64,000 bases of DNA from Ensifer sp. BR816 (lineage in GTDB: Bacteria; Pseudomonadota; Alphaproteobacteria; Rhizobiales; Rhizobiaceae). The stretch is taken from the NCBI RefSeq assembly GCF_000378985.1, contig NZ_KB905370.1:5997520-6061519 (forward strand), read 5' to 3'. Shown one piece after another: positions 15,680-24,352 of this stretch. The notes under the pieces are model-generated. The model searched no databases. It was not told where the DNA came from and saw only the letters and a list, made by a program, of their open reading frames with translations. Position numbers and translations under genes: made by a program. Each line of letters opens with the position of its first letter. Position 1 is the stretch's first letter.

Positions 15680-15880
15680 ATGTCTACAAACCAACACATC
15701 ACTTCGTCATCGAGCCAGAGCCTCGCCGCTTTGCCCGGCTTCTTCAGCCTGCGCGCCCGCGCTTGGGCCGCCTGGAAGCGGCACCGCAACGAGCGCATTC
15801 TGGAAAACCTTTCTTACGACACGTTGAAGGATATCGGCTTTCCGGCCGTCGATGACGCGGTGCACAAGACGGAACAATGA
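15680..15880 (+). CDS. DUF1127 domain protein
   Basis: A 66-residue protein with a Ser-rich N-terminus and the DUF1127 core WAAWKRHRNERILENLSYDT followed by LKDIGF (to about residue 53). The start at 15680 follows AGAAGGA. A perfect terminator stem lies 52 bases after the stop. It is transcribed away from the LysR gene, with the shared 13-mer upstream. Confidence 0.88.
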   Translation: MSTNQHITSSSSQSLAALPGFFSLRARAWAAWKRHRNERILENLSYDTLKDIGFPAVDDAVHKTEQ

Positions 15881-15932
15881 ACAACTGTTCGAAATGCCAT
15901 CCTCCCGGCATTTACCGCGCGATGAGACTCTG

Positions 15933-15965
15933 AAGGGCATTCCCGCAAACGGAATGCCCTTTATG
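15933..15965 (+). terminator. Rho-independent terminator after DUF1127 gene
   Basis: AAGGGCATTCC at 15933-15943 pairs with GGAATGCCCTT at 15951-15961 around a short loop, followed by a T-rich stretch. The stem is perfect over 11 bp and ends the DUF1127 transcript. Confidence 0.85.
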
Positions 15966-16156
15966 TTTTGGGCGCGTTTGCTCATCCGACCAGGAGTTCT
16001 CCTCTTCTCCAAAAGCATGGGGCGCCTCCCCCTTCCGCCCGAGAATTACCGTCCTTGTCGTATGGACAAGACCGAATGGGCAAATTTTCGGCAAGCCACA
16101 ATTCGGCGGAAAATAAGGATCTGGAATCCGTCCAGAGAACTTGGGAGATACCTCTG

Positions 16157-16990
16157 ATGCCCAAGAGAACCCGACGCCCACAAACCGACAGAGCGCGGCG
16201 TCATTTCCTCGGCTTGGCGGCCGCTGCGGGTGCGGGAATTGCCGCAATGGGCGCCTTTGCCGCGACATTTCTTTCGTCCCAAAGGCATAAGCGGGCGGTA
16301 GAGCCTGGTGGAAGGGGCCGCGACGGCCACGGCAATCCGGATGGTGGCCCCCTGTGCCTGCTCCGCGGCACGGGGATCAAGACCCCGAAGGGCGAAGTCT
16401 GCGTAGAGGATATTCGCATCGGCGATCTCGTCGAGACGGTTCGCGGCGAAGCACTGCCGATCAAGTGGATCGGTCGTCATCTCTATCACCGAAGCGGCCC
16501 GACCTGGAGCGAGGCGGTGGTGCCGATCCGCATTGCGCCCTCCGCCCTGGACGAAAACTCACCCAGCCAGGAGCTTTATGTCACACGCGGTCACGCCCTG
16601 TTCATCGATGGCGTGCTCATCAGAGCCGGCGACCTTGTCAACGGAACTTCGATCGTACCCGCCCTTCCAACAAGGACCGACAGGATCGAATACTTCCAAA
16701 TCGTGCTAGCCACGCACGAAGTGATCCTCGCTGAGAACGCTCCAGTCGAGACCTTCCTGCTTAAAGACAGCAACTACGAAGGCTTCACGAACTTTGCCGA
16801 GTTCGCGCGTCTCTATCCGGCCGAGCGAGGCGCCACCATGGCACCCTTCGCTCCATTCGTCGGCTATGGCGGCAAGGAGCACCTGAAGGTGCTTCTGCGC
16901 CTCACGGCGCGGCGATACATCCGGGTGCGTTCGCCTCTCCTGAATGTGCACCAGCGAACGGCCGTACGCGGCAACAAGTTCGCCGGCTGA
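16157..16990 (+). CDS. Tat-exported Hint-domain protein
   Basis: A 277-residue protein. The N-terminus has a twin-arginine-type signal (RARRHFLGLAAAAG, about residues 13-26) with a hydrophobic core. From about residue 73 a Hint_2 domain begins with CLLRGTGIKTPKGEV, then VEDIRIGDLVETVRG and RGHALFIDGVLIRAGDLVN, matching the self-splicing-like fold found in many rhizobial secreted proteins. The initiating Cys is at the domain start. A C-terminal Asn-Cys splice junction is not present, so any activity would be cleavage or ligation rather than full splicing. Biological role unknown. Confidence 0.8.
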   Translation: MPKRTRRPQTDRARRHFLGLAAAAGAGIAAMGAFAATFLSSQRHKRAVEPGGRGRDGHGNPDGGPLCLLRGTGIKTPKGEVCVEDIRIGDLVETVRGEALPIKWIGRHLYHRSGPTWSEAVVPIRIAPSALDENSPSQELYVTRGHALFIDGVLIRAGDLVNGTSIVPALPTRTDRIEYFQIVLATHEVILAENAPVETFLLKDSNYEGFTNFAEFARLYPAERGATMAPFAPFVGYGGKEHLKVLLRLTARRYIRVRSPLLNVHQRTAVRGNKFAG

Positions 16991-17087
16991 AGCGCGTCGC
17001 ATTCGAACGGCGCAAACGCGCTCTCAGGTCCTTGATTTCATGCATGTCGTTGTCCCGAATCCCCTGCACAGTTTCGGGCGGCGTGCA
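16991..17087. repeat. Rhizobial intergenic mosaic-type repeat (type A)
   Basis: Two palindromic blocks in tandem. AGCGCGT at 16991-16997 pairs with ACGCGCT at 17016-17022; a second block starts TGCATGTCGTTGTCCCGAA (17041) and ends TTTCGGGCGGCGTGCA (17087), forming an imperfect long hairpin. The layout and the GCATGTCGTT core resemble multicopy intergenic elements known in rhizobia (RIME-like). It fills the gap between the Hint gene and the convergent dmeF gene. Confidence 0.6.
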
Positions 17088-17138
17088 TTGGCAGGCTCTA
17101 TCCGCCGGCCATTCGAGCCGTCGCTTGAGCGGCGGCCA

Positions 17139-18122
17139 TCACGTTGCGGTCTCCACTTCGATCGTCACATGCGAAAGTTCGCGCAGATGCGCGAGTTTGT
17201 GTCGATAGAACGATGGGCTTTTCGGTTTTCGCGTCATCAGCGAGACAATAGCGCCGTGATGACCGGGCCCGAGTTGCCAGACATGCAGGTCGGTTATCCT
17301 GACACCATCATTCTCGATCGCGGCGCGGATATCTGCCGGCAAACGGTCGCCGGCAGGAAGGTAGTCGACAAGCACACTGCCCGTGTCGCGAACAAGGCTT
17401 AGCGACCAACGCGCGATCACCAGCGCCCCGACAAGTCCCATCAGCGGATCGAGGCATATCCAGCCATTGATGCTTCCGGCGACCAGCGCGACAATTGCGA
17501 GAACGGAGGTCAGCGCATCCGCCAGCACATGCAGGTAGGCGGCGCGCAGGTTGTTGTCGCGTCCGGCCGCATCATCGTGATGATGTCTGCCGCCTCCGCC
17601 GTGCTCTTGGCCATGGTGTTCATCGCCATGGCCAAGATGGCCATGGTGATGCGAGTGATCTTCCCGAAGCAGCCAGGCACAGGCGAGATTGACGGCGAGG
17701 CCGAGTGCGGCGACGGAGATCGCTTGCGGGAAGCTGATCGCGATCGGATTGGAGAGCCGCTCCAGGCTCTCCCAACCAATCAGCAGCGCGATCAGGGCAA
17801 GCGTGACCGCGCTTGCAAAGCCGGCGAGATCGCCGAGCTTGCCGGTACCGAAGGTGAAGCGCGGATTGCGGGCATTGCGCCGCGCATAGACATAGGCAAG
17901 CGCCGCGATCAGCATGGCGGCGGCATGCGTCGACATATGCCAGCCATCCGCGACCAGCGCCATCGAGCCATAGAAGGTGCCTGCGGCAATCTCTGCCGCC
18001 ATCGTCGCTGTCGTCAGCGCGATGACGAACCAGGTACGGCGCTCGTTGCGCCGGTGATCATCGCCGAGAAAGACATGGTCATGGCCGAGTCGTGCGGACT
18101 CGTTGTGACTGGCTTCGCTCAT
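17139..18122 (-). CDS. dmeF: Cation diffusion facilitator, Co2+/Ni2+ exporter
   Basis: A 327-residue CDF transporter. Six membrane segments are visible, with metal-site motifs ALVADGWHMSTHAAAM in TM2 and YLHVLADALTSVLAIV in TM5 (HxxxD patterns). A histidine-rich loop lies between TM4 and TM5 (about residues 152-185). The family exports Co2+ and Ni2+ in exchange for protons. It overlaps the upstream DmeR-type repressor gene by 4 bases (ATGA), the arrangement of rhizobial dmeRF. The N-terminus also carries GHDHVF, typical of DmeF. Confidence 0.9.
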   Translation of the reverse strand: MSEASHNESARLGHDHVFLGDDHRRNERRTWFVIALTTATMAAEIAAGTFYGSMALVADGWHMSTHAAAMLIAALAYVYARRNARNPRFTFGTGKLGDLAGFASAVTLALIALLIGWESLERLSNPIAISFPQAISVAALGLAVNLACAWLLREDHSHHHGHLGHGDEHHGQEHGGGGRHHHDDAAGRDNNLRAAYLHVLADALTSVLAIVALVAGSINGWICLDPLMGLVGALVIARWSLSLVRDTGSVLVDYLPAGDRLPADIRAAIENDGVRITDLHVWQLGPGHHGAIVSLMTRKPKSPSFYRHKLAHLRELSHVTIEVETAT

Positions 18123-18391
18123 TTCAGGTATCTCCTGACGACCTCGATCAATTCCTCGGCGCCCCGCTCCCGTTCCGCTCCGACGCTCGGGCCCGCCACG
18201 TGCTCACGGAGGTGATCCCCGATCAACTCCGCGGTCAGCCCTTGGACCGCGCCGCGCACGGACGCCACCAGATTGAGGATGTCGCCGCAGGGCTGCTGCG
18301 CCTCAAGCGCCCGCTCGATCGCCTCCATTTGACCCTTGAGGCGGCGAACGCGTGCAATGAGCTTCGCCTGGTTCCTGATCGTGTGTGACAT
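18119..18391 (-). CDS. dmeR: RcnR/CsoR-type metal-sensing repressor
   Basis: A 90-residue all-helical repressor: LIARVRRLKGQMEAIERALE is the DNA-contact helix of the RcnR/CsoR/FrmR family, and PCGDILNLVASVRGAV carries the conserved Cys (about residue 35) of the metal site. A His at position 3 (MSHTIRNQ) and later His residues fit an RcnR-like Co/Ni site. It is coupled to the efflux gene, and a dyad operator overlaps its own ribosome site. Confidence 0.9.
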   Translation of the reverse strand: MSHTIRNQAKLIARVRRLKGQMEAIERALEAQQPCGDILNLVASVRGAVQGLTAELIGDHLREHVAGPSVGAERERGAEELIEVVRRYLK

Positions 18392-18393
18392 AC

Positions 18394-18412
18394 TATAGTC
18401 CCCTACCCTATA
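18394..18412 (-). promoter_or_regulatory. Candidate DmeR operator overlapping the ribosome site
   Basis: TATAGTCCCCTACCCTATA has TATAG/CTATA arms around a G/C-tract, the form expected for RcnR/CsoR-family operators. It ends 3 bases before the start codon, and on the minus strand the AGGGGA within it is the only Shine-Dalgarno, so bound repressor would cover the translation start region. Confidence 0.6.
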
Positions 18413-18687
18413 TTGAGCGTGACTGCAAGCTCGCGGCGGGCGGGCCAAACGGCATCTTGTCAGATACCGACATCAGCGGAACCCATGTCGAGTAAGTCGC
18501 AATTGGCAAAACGGCAACCAAGGCCCGGCAGGCCGGCACGCTGCCTCGCTGCGCGCATTCCTTACCGGTTTGCGCCATCCCGGCCAATCATTCCGTCGCT
18601 TCTTGCACAATCGACAACGTTTCGCCGTTTTCGCACCGCGTAGACTCATGTCGCAATGCGAAATTTCTTCTCGGTCGCGGCTTTCCA

Positions 18688-18720
18688 TGTCAATGTCGCA
18701 AATTGACAAGCCGATTGACA
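18688..18720 (+). promoter_or_regulatory. Inverted and direct repeats upstream of the GlxA-type regulator
   Basis: TGTCAAT (18688-18694) and ATTGACA (18702-18708) form a 7-bp-arm palindrome with a 7-bp spacer. A third ATTGACA follows at 18714-18720. A separate palindrome TCGCA-A-TGCGA lies at 18651-18661. This is a candidate autoregulatory site and promoter (TTGACA as -35) for the gene at 18768. Confidence 0.5.
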
Positions 18721-18767
18721 TATTCCAAGCGACGAATAGACACCCTCGTCCAGCATGGGAAAGCCTC

Positions 18768-19772
18768 ATGAACAAGCCTCTGACCAAAAAGCGCTCGCTC
18801 GTCTTCTTTCTGGTGCCGAACTTCTCGATGTTGCCCTTTTCCGCGGCGATAGAAACGCTGCGCATCGCCAACCGTATGCTCGGCTACGAGGCCTACACAT
18901 GGCGCCTCGCCTCGACCGATGGCCAGAAGGTCTTCTCCTCGGCCGGCATCGCACTCGAGGTCAACACGTCGCTTGCAGATGAGCGCAAGTTCCTGGCGGG
19001 CGAAAATCGTCCCTCCATGTTGCTGGTCTGTTCGGGCGTTTACGTCGAGGAGTTCCAGAACAAGTCGGTCAATGCCTGGCTGCGCGAGGTCTATAATCGT
19101 GGCATTGCCGTCGGCAGCCTCTGTACGGGCGCCCATGTGCTCGCCTCCGCCGGCCTGCTGACGGGCAAGCGCTGCGCGATCCACTGGGAAAACCTGCCCG
19201 GCTTTGCGGAAAGCTTTCCGCAGGCGGAGGTCTATGCCGACCTCTACGAGATCGACAGCAACATTTATACCTGCGCTGGCGGCACCGCATCGCTCGACAT
19301 GATGCTGAACCTGATCGACCAGGATTTCGGCGAAAGCCTGGTCAATCGTGTCTGCGAGCAAGCCCTGACCGATCGGGTTCGCGGCCCGCATGACCGCCAG
19401 CGGCTTCCACTGCGCGCCCGCCTCGGCGTGCAGAATGCCAAAGTCCTCTCGATCATCGAGCTGATGGAGGCGAACCTTTCCGAGCCGCTCTCGCTCATCG
19501 AGATCGCCGACAGTGCCGACCTGTCGCGCCGCCAGATCGAGCGGCTGTTCCGCCAGGAGATGGGTCGCTCGCCGGCGCGGTACTACCTGGAAATTCGCCT
19601 CGACCGCGCCCGCCACTTGCTGATCCAGTCGTCGATGCCGGTGGTCGAAGTGGCCGTCGCCTGCGGTTTCGTCTCCGCCTCGCACTTCTCCAAGTGTTAT
19701 CGCGAACTCTACAACCGCTCGCCGCAGCAGGAACGCGCCGAGCGCAAGCTAACGTTGCAAATGGCGCGCTAG
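18768..19772 (+). CDS. GlxA-family AraC-type transcriptional regulator
   Basis: A 334-residue protein. Residues about 10-190 form a DJ-1/PfpI-like domain with AVGSLCTGAHVLASAG at the nucleophile elbow. Two helix-turn-helix motifs of AraC type follow (LSLIEIADSADLSRRQIERLF and PVVEVAVACGFVSASHFSKCYRE). In proteobacteria this group includes activators of betaine, carnitine and choline catabolism (GbdR/CdhR), which would suit a locus near one-carbon demethylation genes, but its targets here are not visible. The start at 18768 is set by the family's usual N-terminus (KKRSLVFFLVPNFSM); longer frames exist upstream. Confidence 0.85.
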   Translation: MNKPLTKKRSLVFFLVPNFSMLPFSAAIETLRIANRMLGYEAYTWRLASTDGQKVFSSAGIALEVNTSLADERKFLAGENRPSMLLVCSGVYVEEFQNKSVNAWLREVYNRGIAVGSLCTGAHVLASAGLLTGKRCAIHWENLPGFAESFPQAEVYADLYEIDSNIYTCAGGTASLDMMLNLIDQDFGESLVNRVCEQALTDRVRGPHDRQRLPLRARLGVQNAKVLSIIELMEANLSEPLSLIEIADSADLSRRQIERLFRQEMGRSPARYYLEIRLDRARHLLIQSSMPVVEVAVACGFVSASHFSKCYRELYNRSPQQERAERKLTLQMAR

Positions 19773-19826
19773 GATCAGGGCGAGGCGGCCGCGACCCTTG
19801 TGCGCCGACGCACGGCGCTGGAGTAC

Positions 19827-21158
19827 TTACGATGCCAGCGCGTCGAGCAGCGTCAGTTCGGATATGACGCGGTTTCGCCCGGCATGTTTCGCCATGTAGA
19901 GAAACTGATCGGCTGCGTGCAGGTAGTTCTCGAAAGATTCCGGCGCCTCGATCGTTGCGAGCCCGATCGAGACGGTGATCCCCAGTTCCTCGTCGTCCGC
20001 GACGATTTTCAACTTAGCGAGCTCCGCCCGCAGCTTTTCGCAAAAGGCGAAGGCATCGCGCACGCCGAGGCTATCGAAAAGAATGCCGAATTCCTCGCCG
20101 CCCAAGCGCGCCAGGAGATGCTCCTCGCCCACCAGCAGTTTCAACTGCCGGGCGACGTGCTTCAGCACGAGATCGCCGATCTCGTGGCCGTAAGTGTCAT
20201 TGAGGCGTTTGAAATGGTCGATGTCGAGGACGGCGATCGAGGTCCCCTCGCCTCGTCTCAGATGCTGATCAACAAGGCGCGGGCCGGTCATGAAGAAATG
20301 CCGGCGGTTGAAGATTCCCGTCAGGTAGTCGCTGGCCGCCGCGAGTTTCAGGGCCTGAATGCGCTTCTGAAGCAGCGCGGCGTGCCGAATGCGGCCGTTG
20401 AATTCAGCCTCGAGGAAAGGCTTGCGGATGAAATCCGCTCCACCGGCCTCGATGAAGCGCGCCGCCACGCGCGCGTCGTCCTGTTCCGACAGGCCGATAA
20501 TCGGTACGGCATCCTCGCCCTGACGCTTGCGCACCTCTTCGAGCAGCGCGAGCCCCGCAAGGTCGGCCAGACCCGTATCGGTGACGATGACGTCGATGGC
20601 CTCGCCCTGGTCCAGCACCTGCAATGCTTCCCAAGCCTCCGACGTTTCGATCACCGCGAACAGCCCTCCGCGCAGGATTCCCGCAAGCTCCTGTCGCGAC
20701 GCCGCACAGGAGTCGACGAGCAGCGCCGTGGTTCGCCCCTTGGTAAGGACCCGGTCGACCGCCGCGATGAGGCGCTCTATCGACTCCGGCTCATTCTTGA
20801 CGATGCAGTCGGCGACACCTCGCTTGAGGATCTGATCGCGGGTCCTGTCGTTGAAGGCGGCCGTGAAGACGATAGCCGGAACATTGTTCGCGAGGATGAA
20901 GTCCAATGCCTCGCAGTTCGGTGCGTCGGGCAGGTTGAGATCGAGAACCGCAAGCGAAAATGCCCATTGGGCGGCGGCAGCGAGCTCAGCCTTCACCGCG
21001 GCGAGCGAGGCGCAATGGGCGACATTTATTCCGTGCGTGAGCTCCAGCCCGTGCTTGAGGGCGGCCGCGAACATCCGCGAATCCTCGACGAGCAGCAGAC
21101 GCTTGTCGCGGTGCTTTTGAACATGGTTCGCCCGTCCCGACGCGCGGCGCAATCTCAC
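19827..21158 (-). CDS. Tandem-receiver GGDEF response regulator (diguanylate cyclase)
   Basis: A 443-residue protein with a PleD-like order: receiver 1 (LLLVEDSRMF... AVLDLNLPD, phospho-Asp present), receiver 2 (ALLVDSCAAS... IVTDTGLAD, Asp present), then GGDEF from about residue 285. The active-site loop reads GGEEF, so cyclic-di-GMP synthesis is expected. The RxxD inhibitory site that normally precedes it is replaced by GEEH, suggesting no product inhibition. The frame runs upstream to a TTG at 21266 with no ATG; the GTG at 21158, with AGGGA before it, is chosen but uncertain. Confidence 0.85.
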   Translation of the reverse strand: MRLRRASGRANHVQKHRDKRLLLVEDSRMFAAALKHGLELTHGINVAHCASLAAVKAELAAAAQWAFSLAVLDLNLPDAPNCEALDFILANNVPAIVFTAAFNDRTRDQILKRGVADCIVKNEPESIERLIAAVDRVLTKGRTTALLVDSCAASRQELAGILRGGLFAVIETSEAWEALQVLDQGEAIDVIVTDTGLADLAGLALLEEVRKRQGEDAVPIIGLSEQDDARVAARFIEAGGADFIRKPFLEAEFNGRIRHAALLQKRIQALKLAAASDYLTGIFNRRHFFMTGPRLVDQHLRRGEGTSIAVLDIDHFKRLNDTYGHEIGDLVLKHVARQLKLLVGEEHLLARLGGEEFGILFDSLGVRDAFAFCEKLRAELAKLKIVADDEELGITVSIGLATIEAPESFENYLHAADQFLYMAKHAGRNRVISELTLLDALAS

Positions 21159-21443
21159 GATCCCTGCAACCCCATCCCCTTCGGCAACTCCATCCGCTCG
21201 ACGCAGCGACGCCGAGGCTCCTTGCCTCTGCGAACTGATTCCTGTGACGGAGCCCCCATGGCCCAATATGCATCAGCGCCCATACGCGCCGCTGACCGAA
21301 GCCACCCTTCGGCGAGATGCGCGCATACGGGAAATTCCCCATTTCTATTTGTCGCGATTGAACGGGTTGCCGGTTGCAATTTCGTTAACAGATCAACCAA
21401 CAGCATGGAATTTCAACCGCTTGCTTAAAAATTTTTGCGAGTT

Positions 21444-22277
21444 TCAGGCCGGAATTTTCACTCGCTCGCTCAGTGTCTTGATTTTTGTCAGAGTGTCGAG
21501 GTTCTGGTTGACGCGGCAATAGAACTCTTCGTTGACGAAGGGGCGAACGACGAAGTCGTTGCCGCCGGCCTTGAGGAAGCGCGCGGAAAGCAACCGGTTG
21601 GTCGATGATGAAACGCCGATGATGCGCAACTGATGCGGGCCATGGGCCGAGCGGATACGGCGCGTCAGTTCGAAGCCGTCGATATCCGGCATGTTGTAGT
21701 CGGTGATCACCAGCGCGATATCGGGATTCTTCTTCAGAATCTCCAGCGCCGCTGCTCCGCTTTCGGCCGAACTCGTGCGGAAATTGTAGCGCTTCAACTG
21801 CGTGGTGAGCAGTGCCCGCGCCGTCGGGCTGTCGTCGACGATCAGCACGTGATGCTTCTGGTTTGTCAGGAAACGGCAGACCGATTCCGCCAGCATGTCG
21901 ACGGCGAAGACGCTGTCCTTGATGACGTAGTCGACGATGTCCTTGGCGAGGATCGCTTCGCGCGTCTTCTCCTGGAAGGAGCCGGTGAAGACGACCGTCG
22001 GCACGCTCATTTCGATCAGATAGTTCAGCGCCTCGCCGTTTTCCGCACCCGGCAGGTTGATGTTGGAGATGGCAAGCGACGCCGGAAAGGATGCATTCTC
22101 GACGGCGAACTGCAAGTCTTCGTAATCACGGCAGACGATCACGTCGATATCGAACAACTCCTTCAGTCGCTTCGAGACCATCGATGAAAACAAGTTGGAG
22201 TCCTCGGCAAGCACAATGCGGTGCTCGCCAAGGGATTCGCCGGAATAATACATTCCGGAAACGCCGAAGAATGACAT
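21444..22277 (-). CDS. Tandem-receiver response regulator without output domain
   Basis: A 277-residue protein with two receiver domains. The first (RIVLAEDSNLFSS...) has Asn where the phosphorylatable Asp should be (ISNINLPG), so it is a pseudo-receiver. The second (HVLIVDDSPTARALL... VITDYNMPDIDG) keeps the acidic pair, the Asp and the later Lys-like position. There is no output domain. Both receivers resemble those of the diguanylate cyclase gene 286 bases downstream, suggesting duplication. It may act as a phosphate sink or protein-interaction partner for that enzyme (inference). Confidence 0.85.
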   Translation of the reverse strand: MSFFGVSGMYYSGESLGEHRIVLAEDSNLFSSMVSKRLKELFDIDVIVCRDYEDLQFAVENASFPASLAISNINLPGAENGEALNYLIEMSVPTVVFTGSFQEKTREAILAKDIVDYVIKDSVFAVDMLAESVCRFLTNQKHHVLIVDDSPTARALLTTQLKRYNFRTSSAESGAAALEILKKNPDIALVITDYNMPDIDGFELTRRIRSAHGPHQLRIIGVSSSTNRLLSARFLKAGGNDFVVRPFVNEEFYCRVNQNLDTLTKIKTLSERVKIPA

Positions 22278-22537
22278 TGATCGCCTATGTGAAAGAGTGT
22301 CCCCGCGAGCATCGTAGGGGAAGAGGCTTTATTGGGTGTTAATGAAGGTTTCGCGGGGTGGAGCTGTGTCTGCCCGCTCTGTGCGCCTCTTCAACCGTGG
22401 AACTGCGGCAGAAATACTCGCCCCACAGCGTCGCTTCGCAATAACTTCGGATGGCCGCATGCTCTCTTAAGAAGATGCAGCACGCGCGCAAAGACAAATC
22501 GCCTGACCGCCCGGCGATTTCCGTATAGAATGCCGCC

Positions 22538-23947
22538 ATGGGTGAAGCTCAGACTCTATTCGAAGTGCTGCGCCAGTCTGCGAAGCCGGAGGTCGCCGAT
22601 GCCTTCGAGCGGCTCGTTCGGGATGCGCCGGGCCACAGGCTCTGCCGCATCAATGCACTCGCCTTTGCCGCCTCCGAGGGGCTCGATGAGGAAGACTCAA
22701 TCGCGGGCTTCCTGCATGCCTCGCGGCTCGGCATTTTCGAACTTTCCTGGAACGTGCTCTGCCCGGGCTGCGGCGGAGTGCTCGATGCCAATACCTCGCT
22801 GAAGACGGTGCAAAGCACCGAATATACCTGCGCGCTGTGTGCCGCCGGCTACGAGCCGACGCTCGACGAGATGGTTGAGGTGACCTTCACGGTTACTCCG
22901 CGGGTCCGCCACATCGAAGCCCACAATCCGCATGAACTGCCTGCGATCGAATATTTGCGCCAGATGTACTGGGGCTCCGGCATCGACCTGCCGGAGGACG
23001 ACTACGAGGAGAAATTCGACGAGTTCATCATCGAGACACTGGAACTGCCGCCGGGCGAAAAGGCGATCATCTCGCTGCAGCTTCCGGCGGAATTCATCAT
23101 CGTCTTCGAGCCGGTGACGCACGCGGCGCAATTCCTGGACGTCAAAGGCGAGCCGACGAAGGAACGGCGGAACCTTGCGCTCGTTTTCGACCGCGCACAC
23201 CGCCATGCCGAAACGCTGAACATGCAGCCAGGCCCGCTCCGCATTCAGGTGGAGAACCATGCAGAGGTCCGCACCCTTCCCTCGGTCTGCATCGCCAACG
23301 AGGCGCTGCACGCGATGCTCGGCCGCCGCCGGCAGTTCCTGACAGCCAAGCGACTGCTCTCCAATCAGACCTTCCGTGACATCTACCGCACCGACATGCT
23401 CGACGTCGACCAGAGGCTGAAGATCACCAGCCTCACCTTCCTGTTCACCGACCTGCGCGGTTCGACCGAGCTCTACGAGCGCGTCGGCGACCTGGCGGCG
23501 TTCGACCTCGTGCGGGCGCATTTCCGGGTCCTGAACGAGATTGTCGCGACCGAGGCCGGCGCCGTCGTCAAGACGATCGGCGATGCGGTAATGGCGACCT
23601 TCCCGACGCCGGACCGCGCAGTTGCCGCGGCCATGCGGATGCGGGACGCCATGCGCATGCTGAACGACGAACGCGGCAGCGAGGACCTGCTCCTGAAGAT
23701 CGGCATCCACGAAGGGCCGTGCATCGCGGTCAACCTCAACGAACGGCAGGACTATTTCGGCCAGACCGTCAACATCGCCTCGCGCGTCCAGCATCTCGCC
23801 ACCTCGCGCGAGATCTTCGCCACCGGCTCGGTTCTCGACGACCCGCGTGCCTCCGGCCTGCTTTCCGATCGGGGCCTGAGCCCGATGTCGCACAACGTCA
23901 CTCTGCGCGGCATCGCCAATGAGATCAGCATCTTCGCGATTCCGTGA
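22538..23947 (+). CDS. Class III adenylate/guanylate cyclase with DUF5939 N-terminus
   Basis: A 469-residue soluble protein. The first 250 residues match DUF5939, with a four-Cys zinc-ribbon-like segment (CPGCGG about residue 72 and CALC about 99). The cyclase homology domain begins near residue 290 with TFLFTDLRGSTELYE (metal Asp), then KTIGDAVMATF (second metal Asp) and GQTVNIASRVQ. It produces a cyclic nucleotide, probably cAMP, and a cAMP-type channel lies 950 bases downstream. It is divergent from the receiver genes. Confidence 0.88.
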   Translation: MGEAQTLFEVLRQSAKPEVADAFERLVRDAPGHRLCRINALAFAASEGLDEEDSIAGFLHASRLGIFELSWNVLCPGCGGVLDANTSLKTVQSTEYTCALCAAGYEPTLDEMVEVTFTVTPRVRHIEAHNPHELPAIEYLRQMYWGSGIDLPEDDYEEKFDEFIIETLELPPGEKAIISLQLPAEFIIVFEPVTHAAQFLDVKGEPTKERRNLALVFDRAHRHAETLNMQPGPLRIQVENHAEVRTLPSVCIANEALHAMLGRRRQFLTAKRLLSNQTFRDIYRTDMLDVDQRLKITSLTFLFTDLRGSTELYERVGDLAAFDLVRAHFRVLNEIVATEAGAVVKTIGDAVMATFPTPDRAVAAAMRMRDAMRMLNDERGSEDLLLKIGIHEGPCIAVNLNERQDYFGQTVNIASRVQHLATSREIFATGSVLDDPRASGLLSDRGLSPMSHNVTLRGIANEISIFAIP

Positions 23948-24034
23948 GGCCTGCCAAACGGACGTCCACATGTCCATCGTTCAGTGGAGGTTCAGGCTCG
24001 ACGGCCCAGTGTGGTGGGAGTGAAGGAGGAAGCC

Positions 24035-24277
24035 ATGCGTATCCTGCCATTTCTGCTTGCCGCCGCTGCAATGACAACCGGAATGGCCGAGGCCGGCAGT
24101 CAATCGTCGAACACAAGTTCGAACAGTTCGTCGAACAACGGGGTCCTGAACGAGCGGGTCGTCGATACCTATTGCGAAGACGGCTATTGCGAACGCCGCG
24201 TCTTTCGCCGGACATATCGAGACGGACGCCATGGCAGCGAAGGAGAATGGCGCCGCTACTTTGATCACGACGACTGA
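24035..24277 (+). CDS. Small secreted protein, unknown function
   Basis: An 80-residue protein with a Sec signal peptide (MRILPFLLAAAAMTTGMAEA, cleavage near residue 20), a Ser/Asn-rich linker, and a charged C-terminus with two Cys (TYCEDGYCERR). The ATG at 24035 follows AAGGAGG. No family recognised. Probably periplasmic, possibly with one disulphide. Confidence 0.65.
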   Translation: MRILPFLLAAAAMTTGMAEAGSQSSNTSSNSSSNNGVLNERVVDTYCEDGYCERRVFRRTYRDGRHGSEGEWRRYFDHDD

Positions 24278-24352
24278 GCAGATAATCTGAGGAACGAATC
24301 GGGGACTCACTCCGACGGAGATCATCAACGGCGTCCTGCGAGGTGATACTCA

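Noticed and set aside
18570-18767. Longer N-terminus for the GlxA-type regulator
   Set aside because: The frame is open to 18570, but these residues do not resemble the family and the stretch contains the palindromic promoter elements.
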